Positions 49,470-58,772 of a stretch of DNA of 64,000 bases are shown piece by piece. The position numbers and the translations under genes were made by a program. This DNA is from an uncultured Ilyobacter sp. (GTDB lineage Bacteria; Fusobacteriota; Fusobacteriia; Fusobacteriales; Fusobacteriaceae), in contig NZ_OY760438.1 of NCBI RefSeq assembly GCF_963663625.1, forward strand, positions 186,001 to 250,000, read 5' to 3'. Within the stretch, counting starts at the first letter, position 1. The number at the start of each line of letters is the position of its first letter. The notes beneath the pieces were generated by a model. The model worked only from the letters and a program-made list of their open reading frames with translations, was not told the origin of the DNA and ran no database searches.

Positions 49470-50915
49470 ATTATGTAGTGATTTTAATAAAAGTTGATTT
49501 TTATTCTCTAGCCCTTTAATATTAATATCTAGATCAATTTAAAAAATATTTAATTATAACTTTAAAAGGATTATATAATAAAGCTAATAAATTAAGGGAT
49601 TTATAAATTATTATATATAGGTGATGATAACTTAGACCAATAAAATCAGTATCAAATAAATTATATAGAAATAATAATAATTATAAACTATTAGTGATGA
49701 CAAGAATCAACGTAGAATTTCCAAGGAATTATCAAATTATAAAATAATAATGATTATAAAATAAGTCTAATATTACTGGCAGCGATACTTTTTTATATTA
49801 TAATAAAAAAAGGATGATAAAAGTTATTTTTATTTATTTTTATAAAATAACTGGGATGATAAAAAAGATCAGTAAATACTGGAATTATTGTTGGCTAACT
49901 TAATAATAATTAAACTGTAATAAATATAATTAATTAGTGATGTTAAACTAAGCCATAAATATTAGTGAGTTTACTTTATAAATAATAAAGGATGATAATT
50001 TAGAATAATTTTTTATCCTAAATTTTTGATTGTGTTCTTAGAGAATCAAAATCGATTAAAATTATTAATAAAAGAGAAATCTATATTTATCAGGGAGTTG
50101 AAGCAAGTTAGCCAGTTTGTTTTTTATAAACAACTTTTAAATATAAAAAAAAATAAATATTTTAATATGATATTCTATTTGGTTAATTAATAAATGATGA
50201 TAAAGTATAGACCAGTTTTAAAAGGTATTAAGGAAAAATCATATAAAAAACTAAATTATAATGTTATAAGGATTATAAAAAGATTTGAAAATTAATTATA
50301 TAATTATCAAAGGATTATAAAAAAAGTCTGTTTTTATTTGAAGAAGATATACATCCTTTATTAATTATAAAAGAAGAGAGCTGATTATAATCAAAGAAGG
50401 ATGTTAAATTAGCTTAATAAAACATTGGTGATGATAATCGAAGATACAATTATTTAAAATATAATTTAAAAAGGATGATAAAAATCTTAAGACTTATCAC
50501 TTACAAATTCTATAACAGTATAATTAACTCAAGTTGCTACTTAACTATAAAAATACCAGGTTTGGATATTTATAGTCTAAAAAATAAAGATTTGATTTTT
50601 GTATAATTTTTATCGCATAATTAGCAAGGCAACAACTTAGGTTAAATAACTAAAAAGAGAATAAGAACATGAAAATTGTGTTCATTTAAATTGTCAACCT
50701 AAACTGTTAAACAAATTTTAAAAAGCAAAATACTTTTAATAGAATGAAATTATAATTTATAGAGGATTATATTGTTAATTAAATTATTACATATGAAGGA
50801 TGATAAATAAGAGACTGATTTTATTAATCTTCTTGATTTTTATTAAAAAAATGTTATAATTTAGAAAGGATTATAATATTATAACTTTTCTGGGATGATA
50901 AACAAGGGGGATATA
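49470..50915 (+). other. Iteron-bearing replication origin region
   Basis: This 1.5-kb gene-free stretch holds about eighteen copies of a short word. The main form is GGATGATAA (for example 49812, 49854, 49990, 50473, 50798, 50893); variants are GTGATGATAA (49621, 50430) and GGATTATAA (50270, 50312, 50868). Most are in the same orientation and 20-80 bases apart. It lies directly upstream of the rep gene, is extremely A/T rich, and a few more copies lie beyond rep near 55010 and, inverted, 55137. These traits fit an iteron-controlled origin. Confidence 0.75.
50527..50642. mobile_element. MITE derived from the IS982-type element
   Basis: The 116-bp element begins ACTCAAGTTGCTACTT and ends with TTATCGCATAATTAGCAAGG and CAACAACTTAGGT. 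These match the right and left ends of the 900-bp IS982-type copies. No transposase sequence remains. It sits inside the origin region. Confidence 0.8.
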
Positions 50916-52634
50916 GTGTCGAATAAAAACCAGGAAGCTTTGACTGAAATTTTACAAATTGGAGATATAAAAGACTTTAGTGTTAATATAAAAGCCACAA
51001 AACCAAAGAAAATTCCTACAAAGACGGTCTCACTTTATCTTGAAGATATGGATATTAGAGACACAATAAATCAACCATTTTTATTTATTATATTACCTTT
51101 TTTTACATCGAAAAGACAGAGAAATGTAAACCTTGTTTATGAGATAGCAAATGCAGGTATAAAATTTGGAGCGTCATTAAGTACGGATAATTTTGAAGGA
51201 ATAAAAAATCAACAGCCTTCAGATTTTGAAAAAAATGTCTTTTATTTTGTACTATACAAGTTTCAAGAACTTCTTATGAATTCAGATAAAAACGATGAGG
51301 AAAAAATTAAAAGTATAGCTTTTAATATAGAGGAAGTAATAGATTATTTAGGACTTAAATTTTCAATGAAATATTATAGAAAAATGGAGGAGACCCTTTA
51401 TAATCTGCAGGCAACAACGTATAAGATTGTAATTAGAAACAGAAAAAGGGCCGGGAATATCATAAGAGAAGTATACAAGGAACCCTTAAATTTGATTAAA
51501 TACGAAAAATTTAAAGAAAGAAATACAGAGACTAATAAAATGAAAGTTTATTATAAGGTTAGGCTCGATGATAGAATTATAGAGGAGCTGAAAAGAAAAC
51601 ATTACTCAATATTTGACAGACATCTTTTAAACGACCTTAGAAAGGCTGACAGGGCTTCTGAAAAGATATACCAGTACATAAGTATGAAAAGGTTTTCTGA
51701 TAACGTAGGGGAGCAGAGAATAGAAACTCTGGCGACAATAATACCTCTTACATTGACAAGCAGAATAAAAAAACAATTAAAAAATGGAGAATATAAAGAA
51801 TATGAAGTAAGTAAAATAAAACAGGGGTTGAGAAGAATAAAGAAATCTTTTGATATTTTAGTTTCGAAAGGATATCTTTTAGATTATCGTATTGAAGAAA
51901 TAAAAGATATAAAAAGTTATAGGTTCATATACAATTTCAACCCTGAAAAAGATAACAATTGTCATATATCTAGTCTTATTGAAAATAAAAGTCCAAAAGC
52001 TATAACTGATAAGAACATTCAAAATAATGATAAGCTAGAATTAAGTGAATTCTCTGAAAAATTACAAGGTGAGATAAAAAGAACAAAGCGGAATATTTTT
52101 GTGTCAAAATCCTGGAATAAAAGGGTGGATAACAAAATAAGTAAGCTTTATAAAGAAGAAGGTGAAGAATATGTTATAAATATTTTGAAAATATTGTATG
52201 CTAATCTTAACACTGAAATAACAAAAACCCTTGTTTCTTATATAAACGGTATTATAAAAAATTTAAAAAATAAAAATATGGAATTATTCAGTGAAAAAAT
52301 TGAAACTCCTGAAATTGTTGAAGATACTTATAAACCATCTAAAATTAGATCTTCATCATTTAAAGAGACAAGTAGTGTAGAAGATGCTCAAATTATAGAT
52401 ACTAAGAACAGAAAAAAAGAAGTTTTAGGTGAAGACCCGATTACTAAATTATTGCTAGAATTATATGATAAAATGAATGATGAAGAAAAACTTGACATTA
52501 AAGAGAAAGCTATAAAAAAATATTTGCAAACTACCAATAGTAAAACTTTTAACAATATTCATGAAAAAATATTTAAAACTATGGAAAGAATATATATTTC
52601 TCAAATATTAAAAGAAGAAAAAGGATTTGCCTAA
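50916..52634 (+). CDS. rep: Replication initiator protein (Rep, RPA/Rep_3-like)
   Basis: The 572-residue protein has a first winged-helix-like region (about 60-185; FYFVLYKFQELL, EEVIDYLGLKFSMKYYRKME, LYNLQATTYKI) and a second (about 190-340; RLDDRIIEELKR, LRKADRASEKIYQYISMKRF, YRFIYNF). This is the layout of plasmid initiators. A long basic C-terminus follows. I prefer GTG at 50916 (SNKNQEAL) with AAGGGGG at six bases; the earlier ATG at 50895 lies inside an iteron. Iterons overlap the start region, so Rep probably controls itself. No parAB is seen in the window. Confidence 0.82.
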   Translation: MSNKNQEALTEILQIGDIKDFSVNIKATKPKKIPTKTVSLYLEDMDIRDTINQPFLFIILPFFTSKRQRNVNLVYEIANAGIKFGASLSTDNFEGIKNQQPSDFEKNVFYFVLYKFQELLMNSDKNDEEKIKSIAFNIEEVIDYLGLKFSMKYYRKMEETLYNLQATTYKIVIRNRKRAGNIIREVYKEPLNLIKYEKFKERNTETNKMKVYYKVRLDDRIIEELKRKHYSIFDRHLLNDLRKADRASEKIYQYISMKRFSDNVGEQRIETLATIIPLTLTSRIKKQLKNGEYKEYEVSKIKQGLRRIKKSFDILVSKGYLLDYRIEEIKDIKSYRFIYNFNPEKDNNCHISSLIENKSPKAITDKNIQNNDKLELSEFSEKLQGEIKRTKRNIFVSKSWNKRVDNKISKLYKEEGEEYVINILKILYANLNTEITKTLVSYINGIIKNLKNKNMELFSEKIETPEIVEDTYKPSKIRSSSFKETSSVEDAQIIDTKNRKKEVLGEDPITKLLLELYDKMNDEEKLDIKEKAIKKYLQTTNSKTFNNIHEKIFKTMERIYISQILKEEKGFA

Positions 52635-52639
52635 TATAA

Positions 52640-52668
52640 AAAGCTGCTTCTAGTGGAGCAGCTTTTTA
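52640..52668 (+). terminator. rep terminator
   Basis: AAAAGCTGCTTC, a loop and GGAGCAGCTTTTT directly after the rep stop; an IS256 copy is inserted at its T run. Confidence 0.85.
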
Positions 52669-54047
52669 GGTAATGTAACACCTTTTGTGTATTCTCCAAA
52701 TCTTAATTACTGAATAAACCAACAGGCTCTCTCTAAAATAAATATTCTGAGAGTCTGTCTTCATATTTAATTGCCAATTGTCCAAGAATCTGATCCCAAC
52801 CTCTTTTAAAACTCCTATCCCATTTTTTATCCAGATCAATTACTACAAGATATAACTGCTTCAAGAGAGACATATCTGTAGGAAATACCCCCTTGGATTT
52901 AGTAACTTTTCTGAATTGCCTGTGGACGTTTTCTATCACATTGGTTGTATACATCACCTTTTTTATTTCTTCTGTATACTCATAGAATGCACTTAATTGA
53001 CTCCAGTTCACTTCCCAGCTCCTTAGAGCGTATGGATATTTCGCTTTCCCAGGAATCCTTGACAGAATTAAGAGCAGTTAGCCCTGCTTCTTCACTTGGG
53101 GCAGTATAAATAGATTTTAAGTCATGCGCAAAAGATTTTCTGTCTTTGTAGCTTACATATTTTAGCGTATTCCTTATTTGGTGAACTATGCACCTCTGAA
53201 TCTGAGCCTGTGGAAATACACTCAGAATAGCATTATCAAATCCGTTCAGACCATCTACAGAAGCGATTAAGATATCTTTAACACCTCTATTTTTAAGATC
53301 AGTCATTACTGATAACCAAAATTTTGAGGTCTCATTCTCACCTATATATATTCCTAAAATTTCTTTTCTTCCTTCTAAAGTAACTCCTAAGACAACGTAG
53401 GCAGCCTTTTTAACAATTCTATTCTCCTCTTTGACTGAATAGTGGACTGCATCAAGGAAAATGAATGGATATACAGGATCAAGAGGTCTACTCTGCCATT
53501 CCTGAATAAGAGGAATTAGTTTATCTGTTATTCTACTAACACTCTCTGCAGATACTTCAAATCCATATATATCCTGAACATGAGAGCTGATATCCCTAGT
53601 ACTCATTCCCTTTCCATAAAGCGATAGAATATTATCCTCCAATTTAGAGATGTCCCTTTGATGTTTTTCAACAATCTTAGGTTGATATGCACCTTCTCTG
53701 TCTCTGGGAACGAGGAGATCAATGTTTCCAGCGCTTGATTTAACAGTTTTCTTGTACTTACCATTTCTAGAGTTAGTAGTAGATTTATTGGCTAAATCAT
53801 ACTTGGAATATCCAAGCTCTTCTTCAATTTCAGCTTCTAAAGCTTCCTGGATAGTATCTTTAAAAATATCCTTTAAAGCTTCTTCGATATCCTTAATAGA
53901 TTTAAAGTTTCCTTCTCTAACAAAATCTCTGACAAGTTCCTTCGGTAATCTAGCCATAAAAAAATCCCTCCCTTAATTACATAGATACTACAGTATCATT
54001 CAGTAATCAAGAGAAGGACTCAAAAACACAAAAATATTTACACCACC
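52669..54047 (-). mobile_element. IS256-family element, frameshifted copy
   Basis: The ends are GGTAATGTAACACCTTTTG and, inverted, GGTGGTGTAAATATTTTTG, with near-matching flanks GCTTTTTA and GCTTTTAT. It is otherwise almost identical to the intact copy at 56264. The transposase is broken by one extra G. Confidence 0.88.
52733..53957 (-). pseudogene. IS256-family transposase with frameshift
   Basis: The first 310 or so codons equal the intact transposase at 56354, then the frame changes at SVKDSW because CCTGGAAAG has become CCTGGGAAAG. The rest (VNWSQLSAFYEYTEEIKKVM to the end) is in another frame starting near 53011. A catalytic Asp (DAVHYSV) and the C-terminal part with its Glu are thus on separate frames, so the copy should be inactive. 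Confidence 0.9.
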
Positions 54048-54060
54048 GCTTTTATATTTA

Positions 54061-54960
54061 ACCTAAGTTGCTACCTTGCTAATTATGCGATAAAATACTC
54101 TTAAAATAACAACTTTAGGAGTGCACAATATGAAAGATAACATTTATGATATATTAGAATTTGTTCAATTTATTCTTAATCTTACTGGTCATCAAGAAAA
54201 TTCTCAAGCTAAAATGAGAGATGCTGAAGTTATTACAACGGCAATAATCGCAGGAATATATTTTAATGGTAACTTCCAAAAGACTTTAACTTTTTTTGAA
54301 GACTATCCTCATTTTGATTATGTTCTTTCTAAAAGTAGATTCTCTAGAAGACTTGCTAATTTAGGTTCTACCTTAAGTAAAATAATGGATATCATTATGG
54401 AACATAATAAAAATAGATCTGAAACCAAAGAATTTATGATTGATTCTTTCCCTATCTCTGTGTGTGACAATTATAGAATTCCTAGATGCAAAATATATTT
54501 AGATCATGATCTTTACAGAGGATACATTTCAAGTAAAAGAAAATTTTTTTCGGAGCAAGACTCCATTTGATGACAAATGAAAAAGGCTTACCTGTAGAAT
54601 ATAAAATATTACCTGGATCTATTGCTGATATTACAGCATTTAAAGATTTTAGTTTTGATTTGCCAAAAGATGCCATTATTTATGCGGACAGAGCATATAA
54701 TGACTATGTTCTTGAAGACGTATTAAGTGATGTTGATATTTACCTTTCACCTATGAGACGTAAAAATTCAAAGCGTTCTAAAAGTAAAAGTCAGGAATTT
54801 CTTGATCATATAAAAAGAAAACTAATTGAAACTGTAGGAAGTTCTATAAATAGATTGATGCCAAAGTCTATCCATAGTGTTACTTCTAGGTGTTTTGAAC
54901 TCAAAATTCTATTATTTTTAATGGGTTATACATTTTTAAATATGAAGTAGCAACTTGGGT
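54061..54960 (+). mobile_element. IS982-type element, complete 900-bp copy
   Basis: Terminal repeats are ACCTAAGTTGCTAC and, at the other end, GTAGCAACTTGGGT. It carries one transposase in two overlapping frames. The copy at 63047 appears identical. It lies between the broken IS256 copy and lrgA. Confidence 0.92.
54130..54950 (+). CDS. IS982-type transposase, two frames joined by a T7 run
   Basis: The first frame (MKDNIYDILEFVQFILNLTG onward; ATG 54130 with AGGAG nine bases upstream) stops after SEQDSI at 54570. The second, one base back, continues RLHLMTNEKGLPVEYKILPG, then IYADRAYNDYVLEDVLSD and RRKNSKRSK to LKILLFLMGY. Reading TTT TTT TTC through a -1 slip at AAATTTTTTTC restores the family sequence KRKFFFGARLHL. 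All three copies here share the T7 run. This suggests programmed frameshifting rather than decay. Confidence 0.8.
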
Positions 54961-55223
54961 TATTTAATGAAAGGTTGAGAAGATAAATTTAGATTTTTAT
55001 AATATATCAGTGATGATAAAATTTCTAAAATATTACTCCAATCGACAATATAATCCTTATTAAATTATAAAAAATTAATTTTAGGATTAGATTTAAAAAA
55101 GATTGAAAAGTTCTCTGTATTTAATTATACCACTGTTATCATCCTTTATAAATTATATTTGAATATATACTAAAGTTTATTATTTTAGGTAGCTATGTTA
55201 TAATATTTTCTAGGAGGAGTAAA
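54961..55223. other. Intergenic region with stray iterons before lrgA
   Basis: It contains AGTGATGATAA at about 55010 and an inverted TTATCATCC at about 55137, the same words as the origin region. A TATAAT lies about 20 bases upstream of the lrgA binding site. No gene is seen. Confidence 0.5.
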
Positions 55224-55565
55224 ATGACTGCACAATTTTTATTTATATTTGGTATAACTTATCTTGGGGAGATTGCAAGTAGGTTATTTAAATTGCCTAT
55301 TCCAGGAACAATATTAGGGATGTTACTCATGTTTTTATTTCTAAGTTTAGGTATAATAAAGGTGGAACGAATTGAAAAAGCAGCAAATCTTCTGCTTATA
55401 AACATGGCTATATTTTTTCTTCCACCTGGAATAAAACTTATTGATTCACTGGATATTCTAAAAGGAAACTGGATAAAATTAGTAGTAATAGCAGTTACAA
55501 CAACCTTAATAACAATGATTGTAACTGGTAAAGTTGTAGATTTTTTTATAAGGAGAAAAAAATGA
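55224..55565 (+). CDS. lrgA: LrgA/CidA-family holin-like protein
   Basis: The 113-residue protein has four membrane helices and the family pattern LFIFGITYLGEIASRLFKLPIPGTILGMLL (written here in part: PIPGTILGMLL, and LLINMAIFFLPPGI in the middle). LrgA/CidA proteins influence murein hydrolase activity, membrane physiology or export of small acids. GGAGGAG lies six bases before the ATG. It overlaps lrgB by four bases. Confidence 0.92.
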   Translation: MTAQFLFIFGITYLGEIASRLFKLPIPGTILGMLLMFLFLSLGIIKVERIEKAANLLLINMAIFFLPPGIKLIDSLDILKGNWIKLVVIAVTTTLITMIVTGKVVDFFIRRKK

Positions 55566-56257
55566 CAGAATCTATTTTATATAATCCTTTATTTGGTATA
55601 ATTTTGAGTCTTTTCACTTTTGAAATAGGAAAGAGAATCTATATGAAATGGAGATATCCAATACTTAATCCACTCATGATAGCAATAATATTAATAATAT
55701 TATTGCTTTTAAAATTTAACATACCATATGAGGCTTATGCAAAAGGTGGAGATATAATAATATTTTTTTTAGGACCGGCCACAGTTGCTTTAGGAGTTTC
55801 TCTGTATAAAAATATTCAAAGATTAAAAGAGTATTTTTTACCAATACTGGCAGGAGTTATAGCTGGATCATCTACAGCTATAGTATCTGTAATAGTTCTT
55901 GGTAGGTTGCTCGGTTTGAAAAAAGAACTAATATTATCAATGATACCTAAATCAATAACAACTCCTATAGGAATAGAACTCTCTAAAAGCTTGGGTGGAA
56001 ATCCGTCTATAACAGTTATCGGAATTATGATTACAGGTGTTACAGGAGCGATCTCATCTCCATTCATATGTAAGTTTTTTAAAATTGAAAGCAAAATATC
56101 AAGGGGTATAGGAATAGGAACCTCAAGTCACGCTGTAGGAACATCTAAGGCAATTGAAATGGGGGAAATAGAAGGAGCAATGAGTGGTCTTGCAATAGGA
56201 ATGGCAGGGCTAGTGACTATATTTTTAGTACCAATTTTGGTAAAAATTTTGATTTGA
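55562..56257 (+). CDS. lrgB: LrgB/CidB-family membrane protein
   Basis: The 231-residue membrane protein shows FLGPATVALGVSLYKNIQRL, SMIPKSITTPIGIELSKSLG and GIGTSSHAVGTSKAIEMGE. These are the conserved blocks of LrgB/YohK proteins. It acts with LrgA in the cytoplasmic membrane. No LytSR pair is seen here, so the regulation is unknown. An IS256 element begins seven bases after the stop, but the gene is intact. Confidence 0.94.
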   Translation: MTESILYNPLFGIILSLFTFEIGKRIYMKWRYPILNPLMIAIILIILLLLKFNIPYEAYAKGGDIIIFFLGPATVALGVSLYKNIQRLKEYFLPILAGVIAGSSTAIVSVIVLGRLLGLKKELILSMIPKSITTPIGIELSKSLGGNPSITVIGIMITGVTGAISSPFICKFFKIESKISRGIGIGTSSHAVGTSKAIEMGEIEGAMSGLAIGMAGLVTIFLVPILVKILI

Positions 56258-56263
56258 GTTGCT

Positions 56264-57639
56264 GGTAGTGTAAATATTTTTGTGTTTTTGAGTCCTTCTC
56301 TTGATTACTGAATGATACTGTAGTATCTATGTAATTAAGGGAGGGATTTTTTTATGGCTAGATTACCGAAGGAACTTGTCAGAGATTTTGTTAGAGAAGG
56401 AAACTTTAAATCTATTAAGGATATCGAAGAAGCTTTAAAGGATATTTTTAAAGATACTATCCAGGAAGCTTTAGAAGCTGAAATTGAAGAAGAGCTTGGA
56501 TATTCCAAGTATGATTTAGCCAATAAATCTACTACTAACTCTAGAAATGGTAAGTACAAGAAAACTGTTAAATCAAGCGCTGGAAACATTGATCTCCTCG
56601 TTCCCAGAGACAGAGAAGGTGCATATCAACCTAAGATTGTTGAAAAACATCAAAGGGACATCTCTAAATTGGAGGATAATATTCTATCGCTTTATGGAAA
56701 GGGAATGAGTACTAGGGATATCAGCTCTCATGTTCAGGATATATATGGATTTGAAGTATCTGCAGAGAGTGTTAGTAGAATAACAGATAAACTAATTCCT
56801 CTTATTCAGGAATGGCAGAGTAGACCTCTTGATCCTGTATATCCATTCATTTTCCTTGATGCAGTCCACTATTCAGTCAAAGAGGAGAATAGAATTGTTA
56901 AAAAGGCTGCCTACGTTGTCTTAGGAGTTACTTTAGAAGGAAGAAAAGAAATTTTAGGAATATATATAGGTGAGAATGAGACCTCAAAATTTTGGTTATC
57001 AGTAATGACTGATCTTAAAAATAGAGGTGTTAAAGATATCTTAATCGCTTCTGTAGATGGTCTGAACGGATTTGATAATGCTATTCTGAGTGTATTTCCA
57101 CAGGCTCAGATTCAGAGGTGCATAGTTCACCAAATAAGGAATACGCTAAAATATGTAAGCTACAAAGACAGAAAATCTTTTGCGCATGACTTAAAATCTA
57201 TTTATACTGCCCCAAGTGAAGAAGCAGGGCTAACTGCTCTTAATTCTGTCAAGGATTCCTGGAAAGCGAAATATCCATACGCTCTAAGGAGCTGGGAAGT
57301 GAACTGGAGTCAATTAAGTGCATTCTATGAGTATACAGAAGAAATAAAAAAGGTGATGTATACAACCAATGTGATAGAAAACGTCCATAGGCAATTCAGA
57401 AAAGTTACTAAATCCAAGGGGGTATTTCCTACAGATATGTCTCTATTGAAGCAGTTATATCTTGTAGTAATTGATTTAGATAAGAAATGGGATAGAAGTT
57501 TTAAAAGAGGTTGGGATCAGATTCTTGGACAATTGGCAATTAAATATGAAGACAGACTCTCAGAATATTTATTCTAGAGAGCCTGTTGGTTTATTCAGTA
57601 ATTAAGTCTTGGAGAATACACAAAAGGTGTTACATTACC
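56264..57639 (+). mobile_element. IS256-family element, intact copy
   Basis: It is flanked by perfect 8-bp target duplications GAGTTGCT (56256-56263 and 57640-57647). The ends are GGTAGTGTAAATATTTTTG and, inverted, GGTAATGTAACACCTTTTG. It is 1376 bp long with one complete transposase, inserted right after lrgB. Confidence 0.95.
56354..57577 (+). CDS. IS256-family transposase
   Basis: The 407-residue mutator-type transposase shows ALEAEIEEELGYSKYD, RNGKYKKTVKSSAG, PFIFLDAVHYSVKEENR (first Asp), VDGLNGFDNAI (second Asp), QRCIVHQIRNTLKYV and the Glu in TNVIENVHRQFRK. AGGGAGG lies eight bases upstream. All motifs are intact, so the element is probably active. Confidence 0.96.
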   Translation: MARLPKELVRDFVREGNFKSIKDIEEALKDIFKDTIQEALEAEIEEELGYSKYDLANKSTTNSRNGKYKKTVKSSAGNIDLLVPRDREGAYQPKIVEKHQRDISKLEDNILSLYGKGMSTRDISSHVQDIYGFEVSAESVSRITDKLIPLIQEWQSRPLDPVYPFIFLDAVHYSVKEENRIVKKAAYVVLGVTLEGRKEILGIYIGENETSKFWLSVMTDLKNRGVKDILIASVDGLNGFDNAILSVFPQAQIQRCIVHQIRNTLKYVSYKDRKSFAHDLKSIYTAPSEEAGLTALNSVKDSWKAKYPYALRSWEVNWSQLSAFYEYTEEIKKVMYTTNVIENVHRQFRKVTKSKGVFPTDMSLLKQLYLVVIDLDKKWDRSFKRGWDQILGQLAIKYEDRLSEYLF

Positions 57640-57662
57640 GAGTTGCTTACAAAAATCATTAT

Positions 57663-57687
57663 AAAAAGGCTCCTAGGAGCCTTTTTA
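57663..57687. terminator. Terminator of the STAS-like gene
   Basis: AAAAAGGCTCCTAGGAGCCT followed by TTTTA; symmetrical, directly after the stop of the minus-strand gene. Confidence 0.85.
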
Positions 57688-57948
57688 TAATGATTTTTCT
57701 TTTATAATTTTAGTTAGCATTTCTTTGATTCCTACATCAACATTTCTAAAAGTAATTTTAAACTGCAGGGATTCAAAAGTGTAAGAATCTAAAATTCTTC
57801 CTATACTTTCCTCTAAAAAACTATAATTGAGAGACTCTAAAGAATAAAAATCTAAGATAATATTTTTCTTTTTCTCTAAACTTTCAGAAATTTTTTCAAA
57901 AAGAATACTAGGATCATGATCTATGAAATTTATAATTTTAATAGTCAT
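57685..57948 (-). CDS. STAS-like (DUF4325) small protein
   Basis: The 87-residue protein includes NIILDFYSLESLNYSFLEES, then IGRILDSYTFESLQFKITFR and NVDVGIKEML. The pattern of LDF followed by a Ser-Phe-Leu-[DE]-E stretch and a late N-V is that of DUF4325, a STAS-related domain found near anti-sigma/antitoxin-type kinases. No kinase partner lies next to it, so its role is unknown. GAGGTGA precedes the ATG. Confidence 0.7.
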   Translation of the reverse strand: MTIKIINFIDHDPSILFEKISESLEKKKNIILDFYSLESLNYSFLEESIGRILDSYTFESLQFKITFRNVDVGIKEMLTKIIKEKSL

Positions 57949-58006
57949 TTTTAATCACCTCTCATTAGAAAGGTACAAATATTGGATTAAAATTCCTTTT
58001 TAAAAT

Positions 58007-58769
58007 TTATTTTAATTCTATCAAAACTGGGCAATGATCAGAACCGACCACATTGTCAAGAATCTCTATTTTTTTTATATTTGAAATAAAGTCTTTATTA
58101 ACACAGTGATAGTCTATTCTCCAGCCGATATTTTTTTCTCTTGCTCTAAAGCGATAAGACCACCACGTATATTTTATCTCGTTGGGATAAAGATATCTAA
58201 ATATATCAATATATCCTGATTCTAAGAATTTGGTCATCCAAGCCCTTTCTTCAGGTAAAAATCCTGGATTTTTAGTATTGCTTTTTGGATTTTTTAAATC
58301 TATTTCCTGATGAGCAATGTTATAATCTCCACATAAAACAATATTCTCACCCATTTCTACAAGAGAATTACAATAATTTAAAAGCTCGGAACAAAAGTTC
58401 AATTTATAATCAAGTCTTTTTCCATTTTCCTGACTGTTTGGGAAATAACAGTTTATAAGAGTAAAATTCTCAAATTTTGCTTCTATATACCTTCCTTCAT
58501 CATCAAAAATACTTTTTCCCATGCTTTTTACAAAAAGTGGTTCTTTTTTTTGAATAAAGTGCGACTCCGCTATAGCCTTTTTTTTCTGCCGACTCAAAAT
58601 AAGAGTAATATCCCGGAACTTTTTTAATTTTGTCCACCAGCTGATCTTCAGAGGCTTTGGTTTCCTGAAGACATAGAATATCCGGAGAGAACTTTTCAAA
58701 AATATCCTGGAAAGCACCTTTTTTTTCAACAGCCCTGATTCCATTAACATTCCATGAAAAAATTTTCAT
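58007..58769 (-). pseudogene. xthA: Exodeoxyribonuclease III, frameshifted at an A8 run
   Basis: The start [20 protein letters not shown] and [11 protein letters not shown] are in one frame, which changes at SGVALYSKK. Within eight A's (near 58544-58551) one base too many throws the reading out. Removing it restores [20 protein letters not shown]. The other frame then supplies INCYFPNSQ, CGDYNIAHQEIDLKNP, FRYLYPN and GSDHCPVLIEL, so all catalytic residues exist. Homopolymer slippage, phase variation or a base-calling error could each explain it. Confidence 0.88.
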
Positions 58770-58772
58770 ATG

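Noticed and set aside
49470-50915. Spaced short repeats as a CRISPR array
   Set aside because: The words are about nine bases, variably spaced and next to a Rep gene; iterons explain them better.
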